NCBI GenBank assembly: GCA_000018565.1
Contig: CP000875.1
Coordinates: 4,045,199 to 4,109,198, forward strand
Direction: 5' to 3'
Origin: Herpetosiphon aurantiacus DSM 785
GTDB lineage: Bacteria; Chloroflexota; Chloroflexia; Chloroflexales; Herpetosiphonaceae
Length of the DNA stretch: 64,000 nucleotides
In this document: piece after piece, positions 1-6,675 of the stretch
Position numbering within the stretch: the stretch's first letter is position 1
Layout: each line of letters starts with the position of its first letter
Program-made: the position numbers and the translations under genes
The notes under the pieces: generated by a model
The model's database searches: none
The model's input: the letters and a program-made list of their open reading frames with translations, nothing else
What the model was told of the DNA's origin: nothing

Positions 1-390
1 TTGCTTGACGCTGGCTTGTTCGGCCAGCCATTGAGCGCTGGCTAAATCAAGCGTCGCATACAAGGCATTAACCGAGAGAAAGCCCTCGGATTGAATCCCG
101 CGGTTGCTGAGTTCGGCAAGCAGTGGAGTTTGATCGCGTTGGGCTTGTTGGCGCAGGGCGGCAACCACCGCCGCACCCTTGGCTTCTTTACTGGCCAAAC
201 GATCAGCGAAGTTGGTATCGACTTGGGCTTGCAATAGCACGAGGGTTGGCACTTGTTGGCCAGCATTCAGCTTTGCCAGCAGGGCTGAATCGGCTTTGCT
301 TGCGAGACGGTCGGGGGGGTTGGCGGAGGCGCTTGGCAGACAAAAGCCTGCTAACACCATTAGGAGGATGAATGGTTTGATCAGACGCAT
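1..390 (-). CDS. Secreted subtilisin-like serine protease, N-terminal part (partial)
   Basis: The reading frame is open from the ATG at 390 to the window edge (130 codons), so only the N terminus is present. Residues 1-23 form a clear Sec signal peptide: a basic start (MRLIK), a hydrophobic core and an A-S-A cleavage site, so the product is exported. The following segment, with blocks such as VPTLVLLQAQVD, VVAALRQQAQRDQTPLL and FLSVNALYATLD, resembles the I9-type propeptide of subtilases (family S8), which folds the protease and blocks it until cleavage. The catalytic domain lies outside the window, so the call rests on the propeptide alone. A GGGGAG ribosome site sits just before the ATG. 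It could be another secreted protein with an inhibitor-like prodomain. Confidence 0.62.
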   Translation of the reverse strand, partial: MRLIKPFILLMVLAGFCLPSASANPPDRLASKADSALLAKLNAGQQVPTLVLLQAQVDTNFADRLASKEAKGAAVVAALRQQAQRDQTPLLAELSNRGIQSEGFLSVNALYATLDLASAQWLAEQASVKQ

Positions 391-503
391 AGGCTCCCCA
401 CACAGGTAAAAGATATTAAGGTTGGGGCAAGTATAGCAAACTTTTGGGCATGGTAAAATAGCATGATGCTGATAGATTGCTCAATACGCTGAATGGGAAT
501 ATT

Positions 504-1490
504 ATGGAAGATTTTTTGCGCCGAGCAGCGGCGGATTTACATATTGGGGTTGAACAAACCAGCCCAACCACTTGGACACTCACGATCCCCGGTAGTTTAG
601 GGCGGGTTTTTGGTAAAGAAACTGTTTTAGTAACAACTGATAAGCAGGTCGCGGCGCTCGACCCTGATCTTCAATTGCTTTCGCCCAACTCATCGTTGAC
701 CTTGCGTTTAGCCGAACAACTGCGCTCACGTGGGCGGCCAACTCATCGCGCTCGCTTGGAATGGTATCCAGATCAAGTGTCATTGCTGGCCGATGTTCAG
801 GAAGCGCAATTAATTCAAGGCCCAAACTTGCAACTGAGTGGGCTACAACAGCATATTGTGTTGCGGATTACCTTTCGTATTCGCTTTGAACGCGAGGTGA
901 TTGAGGAAAAAATGGTGGCCTGTTGTGTCGATTATGAAACTGGCCAAGTTTGGCCAACCATCACCGACATCACCAATTTACGCGATCAGCTTACGCCGTT
1001 GCCATCAACCGGCCTGACCGATGAGCATGTGAATGTGGCTTTGCACCATGCTCGCCGCTGGCTTGAGCGCTTGCTCTACCCGCAAAAAGCCCTGCACGAA
1101 GCCCAATTGGCCCAATTACTGGCCGTTGAAAAAGCGCGGATCAACGCCTTCTACGATGCGCTCGAAGAAGATTCAGGCCTTGCGCTCGGAGCCAAAGAGG
1201 GCGAATCGAACAAGCAATATGCCCTCGAAGAAGAGCGTAAACGCCTGCTTGACGAGCAAGAATATCGCTATGCCTTGTCGTTGGCTGCCGAAACTGTCAG
1301 CGTAGCCACAATTCAAACGCCCGTGTTGCATATTGGCAGCAAACACCAACCGCATTTGATTGCGATCTCGCCCTTATTTGAGCCGATGATTCAATTGCCC
1401 CATTGCCAAACCTGTGGCCGCCAAGCCAGTTTGGTGGCGCATAAAGAACAACTGGTTTGCAATGTTTGCCATCAGGTGCTAGCGCAATAA
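504..1490 (+). CDS. Unknown protein with C-terminal zinc ribbon
   Basis: About 328 residues if translation starts at the ATG at 504 (MEDFLRRAAADL). An in-frame start at 477 is possible, but neither has a strong ribosome site. The N-terminal half is mixed alpha/beta. The middle (about residues 185-270) is charged and helical, with a block reading KARINAFYDALEED and a likely coiled coil rich in E, K and R. The C terminus carries two CxxC knuckles (CQTCGRQ and CNVCHQV) that should bind one zinc ion. The charged helix plus zinc ribbon recalls regions that follow helicase cores in some SNF2 proteins, but no ATPase motif is present, so that is only a weak hint. Named family not recognised. The gene stands alone, followed by repeat DNA. 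Confidence 0.75.
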   Translation: MEDFLRRAAADLHIGVEQTSPTTWTLTIPGSLGRVFGKETVLVTTDKQVAALDPDLQLLSPNSSLTLRLAEQLRSRGRPTHRARLEWYPDQVSLLADVQEAQLIQGPNLQLSGLQQHIVLRITFRIRFEREVIEEKMVACCVDYETGQVWPTITDITNLRDQLTPLPSTGLTDEHVNVALHHARRWLERLLYPQKALHEAQLAQLLAVEKARINAFYDALEEDSGLALGAKEGESNKQYALEEERKRLLDEQEYRYALSLAAETVSVATIQTPVLHIGSKHQPHLIAISPLFEPMIQLPHCQTCGRQASLVAHKEQLVCNVCHQVLAQ

Positions 1491-1555
1491 GTTTTTCACA
1501 GCCCCAACCCCTCACCTCAACCTTTCAAGGGTAGGTTTTCAAAGATAGCTGAGTT

Positions 1556-1675
1556 CCCTCACCCCCTAGCCCCCTCTCCCGCCCAGCAGGCGAGGGGGAA
1601 CCTTCACATCATGTCATTGGATCTCCCCTCTCACGCCGCAGTGGGAGAGGGGACGGGGGTGAGGGAGGGTATACA
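1556..1675. repeat. R1 palindromic repeat, copy a
   Basis: Left arm CCCTCACCCCCTAGCCCC, right arm ending GGGGGTGAGGG, with an inner pair CTCCCGCCCAGCAGGCGAG and CGCCGCAGTGGGAG. The whole can fold into a long cruciform or hairpin. It is preceded at 1521-1539 by the sub-element CTTTCAAGGGTAGGTTTT, which also flanks other R1 copies. It fills most of the 406-bp gap between 1490 and 1897. Confidence 0.85.
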
Positions 1676-1713
1676 AAACTCCTAACTATCCAGCCGACCT
1701 TCGCAAAAGCCAA

Positions 1714-1735
1714 TTGATTAATAAAGGTTAATCAA
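1714..1735. promoter_or_regulatory. Operator-like palindrome upstream of the Lcp-type gene
   Basis: Perfect inverted repeat TTGATTAA-taaagg-TTAATCAA. It ends 18 bp before the -35 box of the predicted promoter for the oxygenase at 1897, a typical place for an activator or repressor site. The factor that binds it is unknown. Confidence 0.5.
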
Positions 1736-1753
1736 GAATAGGACTTAAGGCGC

Positions 1754-1782
1754 TTGCAAGGGCTTGCAAACAAAACTATGAT
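1754..1782 (+). promoter_or_regulatory. Predicted sigma-70-type promoter for the Lcp-type gene
   Basis: TTGCAA at 1754-1759, a 17-bp spacer, then TATGAT at 1777-1782. The -35 lies in a direct repeat GCTTGCAA (1752-1759 and 1762-1769, 10 bp apart, about one helical turn), which may also be a binding site. The implied leader before the ATG at 1897 is about 110 nt. Confidence 0.5.
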
Positions 1783-1896
1783 ACTAGCCAAGCATAGATC
1801 CTTTGGTTCTCAGCCTTCTACCCTTTCTATGCAAATCAGTTGTTGTAGCCAACCAGCTTGGCATGGTACTGAGCGTTGCAGAAGTAAAGGGGAAGT

Positions 1897-2988
1897 ATGC
1901 GTTACACCCAGCCCTATCTTGAATCATTGCGCCAAATTGGCGACCCTGCTGCCGATAGCTTGATTGAGCAATTGGCCAACAATGGCGATTTAGCGCGGGT
2001 TAGTCAGGTGTTGCGCCAGATCACCAAAAACGATCAACCCTTGCCTCGCGATTTGCCCCCCGTTCTGTTTGATTGGCTCGAACACCATTGCAGCCCCTCT
2101 GGTTCAATCGATTGGCAACGGATCAATAATGGCGCAGCATTTTTTGCTCGCTATGGCATGGCGATCACCGTCGTGCTCTCAACGGCAGCTTTGGTTGGCT
2201 GTTACGCTGCTCAAAAAGGGGTCAAAGTGCTGACCCAAACCCAACGCTTGCAGGCCGAACCTTATCGCCGAGTCACTGAATCGGGCCATTTTGTGATGAC
2301 GGTATTACAACCGCAGGCGCTCCAAAACAACGGGGCTGGCTTGCAGGTGATTCAAAAAGTGCGCCTAATGCACGCCGCTGTGCGTTATCAAATTGCTCAC
2401 GCTGGCCAATGGCAGAGCGCCGAGCTTGGTGTACCGATTTGTCAAGAAGATATGCTGGGCACGCTGATGGTATTTTCGTATGGCGTAATTTGGGGCTTGG
2501 AGCAACTGGGCTATCGCATAGCCGCACAAGCTGCCGAAAATTTTTTGTATACTTGGTGTGTGATTGGCGAACTGATTGGGGTTGATCCGGCCAGCTTACC
2601 ACGCTCGATGGCTGAAGCCGAGGATCTGGCCTATAGCATCTCCAATCGTCAGCATGGCCCATCTGATGAGGGGCGCGAATTGACCCAAGCGCTACTAGCA
2701 ATGCACACTGGGCTCTTACCAGGCCGCTTTTTCGATGGCATGGTTCCAGCATTGATTCATCATCTCGCAGGTGATGAGGTTGCTCGCTGGATGGGCGTGC
2801 CGCAAACCCGTTGGAAATATGCGGTACGCTATCTCAAAACCCTCAATAGTGCAATGCGTAGCATCACCCAACGCTTTCCAGCTATCGATGAGCAATTTGA
2901 TCGACTGACCTTCTTGCTGCTCCAACGTTGGACTGGCGCAATCCATCGTGGCGAACTTAGCGAAACTCTCAGCGAACGCGTGGCCTAA
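1897..2988 (+). CDS. MpaB / latex-clearing-protein (Lcp) family oxygenase
   Basis: 363 residues with a good ribosome site (AGGGGAAG) before the ATG. The block KVRLMHAAVRYQI (about residues 153-165) matches the conserved K-x-R-L-x-H-A-x-V-R stretch of the MpaB_Lcp catalytic domain (formerly DUF2236), where family members bind a b-type haem. The length agrees with bacterial Lcp (about 400 residues). Rubber oxygenase Lcp cleaves the double bonds of poly-cis-1,4-isoprene with dioxygen, but many relatives act on unknown substrates. The N terminus is not a classic signal peptide, although residues 80-105 are hydrophobic. An intrinsic terminator follows 32 bp after the stop. Family is fairly sure; substrate is unknown. 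Confidence 0.82.
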   Translation: MRYTQPYLESLRQIGDPAADSLIEQLANNGDLARVSQVLRQITKNDQPLPRDLPPVLFDWLEHHCSPSGSIDWQRINNGAAFFARYGMAITVVLSTAALVGCYAAQKGVKVLTQTQRLQAEPYRRVTESGHFVMTVLQPQALQNNGAGLQVIQKVRLMHAAVRYQIAHAGQWQSAELGVPICQEDMLGTLMVFSYGVIWGLEQLGYRIAAQAAENFLYTWCVIGELIGVDPASLPRSMAEAEDLAYSISNRQHGPSDEGRELTQALLAMHTGLLPGRFFDGMVPALIHHLAGDEVARWMGVPQTRWKYAVRYLKTLNSAMRSITQRFPAIDEQFDRLTFLLLQRWTGAIHRGELSETLSERVA

Positions 2989-3020
2989 TTTTCAACCAAG
3001 CCCCAGCCAATGCTACACTG

Positions 3021-3055
3021 AGACCGATCTGGCTTTGCCATGATTGGTCTTTTTT
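3021..3055 (+). terminator. Rho-independent terminator after the Lcp-type gene
   Basis: Stem AGACCGATC (3021-3029) with GATTGGTCT (3042-3050), 9 bp including one G-T pair, followed by a run of T ending at 3055. Confidence 0.85.
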
Positions 3056-3060
3056 CGTCC

Positions 3061-3113
3061 TTGACACAATTCAATTTACATTGTAAATTCATTTATAGAT
3101 TTACACTGTAAAT
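3061..3113 (+). promoter_or_regulatory. Promoter with two tandem TetR-type operators
   Basis: TTGACA at 3061-3066, 17-bp spacer, TAAATT at 3084-3089. Two near-identical 15-bp palindromes overlap and follow the -10: ATTTACATTGTAAAT (3074-3088) and ATTTACACTGTAAAT (3099-3113), centres 25 bp apart. The ATG of the TetR gene is at 3130, so this is very probably its own autoregulatory operator, which would also control the downstream dehydratase. Confidence 0.75.
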
Positions 3114-3129
3114 CTATTGAGGTTTTGAA

Positions 3130-3828
3130 ATGGCGCGGACTCGTAATCAAGCACTCAACGATGAAACGATCATTCAAATTAAGCAAGCGGCCCGCCAACT
3201 GATGGCGCAACATGGCACAGCTGGCTTATCAATTCGTGGGATTGCCAAAGTTCTATCGGTTAGCCCACCAGCCCTGTACCACTATTTTGCTAATTTGGAA
3301 GACCTGATTACAACCTTGATTGCCGATAGTTTTAATAGTTTGGCCGATACCTTGGATGCTGTTGGGCTTAAATCGCGTACAAAAACCAAGGCTGGGCGTT
3401 TGTTGACGGTATTTGAGGCCTATCGCCAATGGGCCTTCGATCATCCAATCGACTTTCAATTGATCTATGGCAATCCAATTCCTGGCTATAACGCGCCGCG
3501 CGAAATTACGGTGCCAGCGGTGGTTCGCACCTTTATTACGCCAGTACGCTTGGCCGATCTCGCGATCAAAGCTGGCGAATCAAGCCTCAACGATTTTCGT
3601 ATTCCAGCATTTTGTGCTGAGCATATGAATGGCATGATTGCCGAACATGGCTATCCGGTGTCGTTAGAGTCGATGTACCTGATTATGACCCTGTGGACAC
3701 AAATTCATGGCCTGATTATGTTGGAATTGTATGGACATCTTAGCTCGAATGTTGGCAATGCCGACGCTTTCTATCGCCATCGCGTCATAGAAATGCTGCA
3801 TACGTTTGGTTTTGACGATCTAACTTAA
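3130..3828 (+). CDS. TetR family transcriptional repressor
   Basis: 232 residues. The N terminus is a typical TetR helix-turn-helix: AARQLMAQHGTAGLSIRGIA, then VSPPALYHYFANLEDLI (recognition helix, LYHYF signature). The ligand domain (about residues 75-225) contains FELIYGNP-like and WTQIHGLIMLELYGH blocks found in TetR proteins with a WHG-type C-terminal domain. A GAGG ribosome site precedes the ATG. Two 15-bp palindromes overlapping the promoter are its likely binding sites. The next gene, an NAD-dependent dehydratase 77 bp downstream on the same strand, is the likely target along with the regulator itself. The inducer cannot be read from sequence. Confidence 0.92.
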   Translation: MARTRNQALNDETIIQIKQAARQLMAQHGTAGLSIRGIAKVLSVSPPALYHYFANLEDLITTLIADSFNSLADTLDAVGLKSRTKTKAGRLLTVFEAYRQWAFDHPIDFQLIYGNPIPGYNAPREITVPAVVRTFITPVRLADLAIKAGESSLNDFRIPAFCAEHMNGMIAEHGYPVSLESMYLIMTLWTQIHGLIMLELYGHLSSNVGNADAFYRHRVIEMLHTFGFDDLT

Positions 3829-3905
3829 TTCAATTTGGCCGGCACGCTCAAGCAGTTTCGGCAACGAGGCTTAGTTTGCTGTTGCCAAAAATTAGCAAGG
3901 AATCA

Positions 3906-4835
3906 ATGATGTCAGGTGAATTACACGTTATTTTTGGCACAGGCCCAATTGGTAAAGCGACCGCCCGTTGTTTGGTCAGCGCAGGTAAACAAGTGCGGAT
4001 GATTAATCGTTCGGGCAAGGCTAGCCATCTGCCCGAGAGCGTTGAAGTCTTAGCTGGCGATATTTATGATCAACATTTTGTAGCCCAACAAGCACAGGCT
4101 GCCACCAGCGTTTACCAATGTGCCCAACCAGCTTACTACGAATGGACCAGCAAATTTCCGGCGATGCAAGCAGCAGTGATCGAGGGAGTCGCCCAAAGTA
4201 AGGCCAAATTGGTGGTGATGGAAAATTTATATGGCTATGGGCGCAGCAACGGCCAACCAATGACTGAAACCACGCCATTCGCCGCCCATACCCGTAAGGG
4301 CAAATTGCGAGCGCAGATGAGTGAGCAACTGTTTGCCGCCCATAATGCTGGCAAGATTCGCGCAACCAGCGTGCGGGCCTCGAATTTCTATGGCCCCGAA
4401 TATCAATTAATGGGCGATCAGGTAGTCAAGCCAGCCTTGCAAGGCAAAAAAGTTAATTTGCTGGGCAAAGCCGATGTTCTGCACAGCTTTAGTTATGTCA
4501 ATGATATTGGAGCAAGCTTGGCAATCCTTGGCACTGACGAGCGTGGTTTAGGCCGACCGTGGCATGCCCCCAGCCCTGCCGCACTAACCCAACAGGAGTT
4601 TGTAGCAATTTTGGCCAAAGTTTTGGGCAAACCTGTTGGCTATCGCACCGTCAATACTGCCATGGTTTGGCTGCTTGGACGCTTTATCAAAGAATTGGCC
4701 GAAACCGTCGAGATGATGTACGAGTGGCAAGCACCGTTCATTATGGATAGCAGCGCCTTTAGCAAAACCTTTGAGCTTGAAGCAACCCCAATCGAACAGG
4801 GAATTAAAGCCATGGCCGATTGGTTTCGCAATTAA
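3906..4835 (+). CDS. NAD(P)-dependent epimerase/dehydratase family protein (extended SDR)
   Basis: About 309 residues from the ATG at 3906; AAGGA lies 5-6 bp before it, and the ATG at 3909 is equally possible. The N terminus has the Rossmann glycine motif GTGPIGKATARCL (GxGxxG) followed by a basic residue region (MINRSGK) that would favour NADP. Later blocks GYGRSNGQPMTE and RASNFYGPE fit extended short-chain dehydrogenases, with a Tyr-containing segment near residue 110. Family members act on nucleotide sugars, flavonoid-like compounds or reactive carbonyls; the substrate here is unknown. It follows the TetR gene and is probably repressed by it. It converges on aat across a hairpin. Confidence 0.85.
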   Translation: MMSGELHVIFGTGPIGKATARCLVSAGKQVRMINRSGKASHLPESVEVLAGDIYDQHFVAQQAQAATSVYQCAQPAYYEWTSKFPAMQAAVIEGVAQSKAKLVVMENLYGYGRSNGQPMTETTPFAAHTRKGKLRAQMSEQLFAAHNAGKIRATSVRASNFYGPEYQLMGDQVVKPALQGKKVNLLGKADVLHSFSYVNDIGASLAILGTDERGLGRPWHAPSPAALTQQEFVAILAKVLGKPVGYRTVNTAMVWLLGRFIKELAETVEMMYEWQAPFIMDSSAFSKTFELEATPIEQGIKAMADWFRN

Positions 4836-4845
4836 CGTTCAGCAG

Positions 4846-4876
4846 GCAGCGCAATCAGATCAAAAGGTTGCGCTGC
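4846..4876. terminator. Hairpin between convergent genes, possible bidirectional terminator
   Basis: Perfect 9-bp stem GCAGCGCAA (4846-4854) and TTGCGCTGC (4868-4876). It overlaps the 3' end of aat and starts 11 bp after the dehydratase stop. There is no clear T run on either side, so termination is only a guess. Confidence 0.4.
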
Positions 4877-5435
4877 ATTGCAAAGCCTTGACCAGCAATT
4901 GTTTATATTCAGCGCGTGGAATTTCATAGGCTCCAAATGTTGCTAGATGCGGCGTGATAAATTGGGTGTCGAGTAGTTGAAAACCACCAGCCCGCAAGCG
5001 TTCGACCAACGCCACCAAAGCCACTTTACTGGCATCACGCGCTTTGCTCCACATACTTTCGCCAGCAAACAAGCCCGCCAAACCCACCCCATACAAGCCA
5101 CCGACCATTTCGCCATCCTGCCAAGCCTCGACACTATGGGCTAAACCACCAGCATGTAATTGACTATAGATCTCAATAAATTCTTGGCTAATCCAGGTTT
5201 CATCGCGTTCAGAACAGGCCTGCATCGTTTCCCGAAAGGCAGTATCAAAACGAATTTCAAAGGTTTGGCGACGAATTGTGCGCTGCAAGGAACTGGAGAC
5301 ATGAAAACGTTCATCAAGCGGAATAATCGCCCGTGGATCAGGATCATACCAATAGATCTGGCCATCCTCATCCATCGGAAAGATTCCTTGGGCGTAACCA
5401 TAAATTAATAATTGTGGTGAGAGTCGCTTGGTCAT
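4860..5435 (-). CDS. aat: Leucyl/phenylalanyl-tRNA-protein transferase
   Basis: 191 residues from the ATG at 5435, preceded by GGAGA. This cytoplasmic enzyme moves Leu or Phe from aminoacyl-tRNA to the N terminus of proteins starting with Lys or Arg and so marks them for ClpAP. Family hallmarks in order: LLIYGYAQGIFPM, YWYDPDPRAIIPL, WISQEFIEIYSQLHAGGLAHSVE, GGLYGVGLAGLFAGESMWS, ASKVALVALVERL, LLDTQFITPHLATFGAYEIPR. Length is somewhat short of E. coli Aat (about 234) but all conserved blocks are present. It lies divergent from clpS, whose product recognises exactly the ends Aat makes. The start region of the two genes is shared, so they may be co-regulated. Confidence 0.96.
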   Translation of the reverse strand: MTKRLSPQLLIYGYAQGIFPMDEDGQIYWYDPDPRAIIPLDERFHVSSSLQRTIRRQTFEIRFDTAFRETMQACSERDETWISQEFIEIYSQLHAGGLAHSVEAWQDGEMVGGLYGVGLAGLFAGESMWSKARDASKVALVALVERLRAGGFQLLDTQFITPHLATFGAYEIPRAEYKQLLVKALQCSATF

Positions 5436-5471
5436 GCTATCATGTCTCCAAAAAGTGAGGTCAACCAACCA

Positions 5472-5813
5472 ATGAATACACGACGGGATGTCGCAACCGC
5501 CGAACCACAAACAACAACTGATGTCGAGCTCGATTTTATCACGCTCAGCGATGAGGAACTGGAAAAACCCTATCGGGTTATTTTGCAAAACGATGATATC
5601 ACGCCCATGGAAGTGGTCGTGTGGGTTTTGGAAAAAGTCTTCGAGCAATCGTTTGAACAAGCCAAAAGGATTATGATCGAAGCCCATGTCAAAGGCCATG
5701 CTTTGGTCACAATTTTGCCCTTCAAAGAAGCTAGTGCCCGCGTCTACAGCGCTCAGAGCCGCGCTCGCGATATGGGCTTTCCGCTGGTGCTCTTTTTGGA
5801 GCCAGATTTTTAA
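5472..5813 (+). CDS. clpS: ATP-dependent Clp protease adaptor ClpS
   Basis: 113 residues from the ATG at 5472, which has GAGG 11 bp upstream; an in-frame ATG at 5442 would add ten residues but has no ribosome site. ClpS binds substrates with N-terminal Leu, Phe, Tyr or Trp and hands them to ClpA/ClpC. The binding-pocket signature is present: ILQNDDITPMEVVVWVLEKVF (Asn-Asp-Asp, Thr-Pro-Met-Glu) and the histidine of EAHVKGHA. The N-terminal 30-40 residues are the flexible extension expected in the family. Its neighbour aat on the other strand, 36 bp away, makes the matching degradation signal. Confidence 0.95.
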   Translation: MNTRRDVATAEPQTTTDVELDFITLSDEELEKPYRVILQNDDITPMEVVVWVLEKVFEQSFEQAKRIMIEAHVKGHALVTILPFKEASARVYSAQSRARDMGFPLVLFLEPDF

Positions 5814-5925
5814 TAATCGGGGGTCGGGGTCTGGTTATTGGGGAGTGGGCTGAGGGAATATAGCATAGCACTGGGCCAATTCTGTGGTAGTTTGGTAATG
5901 GCAGCAGAATAATTCGGGTAATTCG

Positions 5926-5972
5926 TGGCTAAAAAGCCTTGGTGCGCTTCGTGTCCTTCGTGGATCAAAATG
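5926..5972. repeat. R4 degenerate ACGAAG-type repeat
   Basis: Short stretch GTGCGCTTCGTGTCCTTCGTGG and flanks, the same degenerate family found at about 10010-10060, 14365-14395, 24600-24650 and 63150-63210. Nothing else is seen in the 182-bp gap between clpS and the Nudix gene apart from a short G-rich R5-like piece at 5819-5850. Confidence 0.6.
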
Positions 5973-5995
5973 AGAATTGATAGTTGGAGGAAGTT

Positions 5996-6571
5996 ATGCG
6001 TTCAACCATTCGTGGATTGGTAACCCAAATTGCCCCCTTAGATTTACGCGAGCAGGCCGATTGCAACGAAACCTTGGCGTGGATCGATAGCGATGCACCG
6101 TTATTTCGCACGGCCAAGCCGGCAACCCCACCGATGCACTTAGTTTCCTACATTGTGGTCTACGATCCGACGACTGTCCAGATTTTATTGGTCGATCATC
6201 GCAATGCTCAATTGTGGTTGCCGTGTGGCGGCCATGTTGAGCCAGATGAACATCCAGCAATCACCGTGATTCGTGAGATCGAAGAAGAATTGGGTATTCA
6301 AGCTGAGTTTTATTGGCAAGATCCCTGCTTCATCACCGTAACCGAAACAGTTGGGCTAACGGCGGGCCATATTGACGTTTCGCTGTGGTATGTCGTGCAA
6401 GCTGATTCGCAACAACCATTGGCCTACGATCAGGCTGAATTTAATCAAGTTCGCTGGTTTGCGCTCGATCAACTGCCGCTAGAACGCAGCGATCCACAGC
6501 TTGGGCGCTTTATTAGCAAGTTTCAACGGTTGCTCAAACGCGAAGCGCCACGACTATTGGCAGTGCGTTAA
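5996..6571 (+). CDS. Nudix hydrolase
   Basis: 191 residues from the ATG at 5996, which has a strong GGAGGAAG ribosome site. The complete Nudix box is visible at about residues 76-98: G-x5-E-x7-R-E-U-x-E-E-x-G-U, read as GHVEPDE then REIEEELGI. The enzyme hydrolyses a nucleoside diphosphate linked to another group using a divalent metal held by the box glutamates. The sequence VYDPTTVQILLVDHRN before the box is the usual beta strand entry. Substrate unknown; an N-terminal extension of about 40 residues precedes the domain. It is followed by a hairpin and the secA promoter. Confidence 0.93.
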   Translation: MRSTIRGLVTQIAPLDLREQADCNETLAWIDSDAPLFRTAKPATPPMHLVSYIVVYDPTTVQILLVDHRNAQLWLPCGGHVEPDEHPAITVIREIEEELGIQAEFYWQDPCFITVTETVGLTAGHIDVSLWYVVQADSQQPLAYDQAEFNQVRWFALDQLPLERSDPQLGRFISKFQRLLKREAPRLLAVR

Positions 6572-6583
6572 CATTTTGTTTAA

Positions 6584-6617
6584 GCAGCTTTTAAGGCATT
6601 CAAAGGCCTAAAGCTGC
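6584..6617. other. Hairpin overlapping the secA promoter
   Basis: Imperfect stem with left arm GCAGCTTTTAAGGC (6584-6597) and right arm GCCTAAAGCTGC (6606-6617). It begins 12 bp after the Nudix stop and ends 4 bp before the secA -10 box. It has no T run, so it could be a weak terminator or an operator site. Confidence 0.4.
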
Positions 6618-6627
6618 GTGGTATAAT
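6599..6627 (+). promoter_or_regulatory. Predicted promoter of secA
   Basis: Consensus -10 TATAAT at 6622-6627, 17-bp spacer, weak -35 TTCAAA at 6599-6604. The leader to the ATG at 6676 would be about 40 nt. Confidence 0.6.
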
Positions 6628-6675
6628 CTAGCGATGCAGCCGTGCTGCCGATATTCAGACACCACGAGGTACCAC

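Noticed and set aside
1556-1675. R1 palindrome as a possible CRISPR array
   Set aside because: Only one unit per locus, no regular spacers and no cas genes nearby.
2273-2752. Open frame of 159 codons opposite the Lcp-type gene
   Set aside because: The plus-strand frame has a ribosome site and a conserved block; the antisense frame has neither.
4860-5699. Longer aat reading frame starting upstream in clpS
   Set aside because: The extra N-terminal part is antisense to conserved ClpS residues; family similarity begins at the ATG at 5435, which has a ribosome site.
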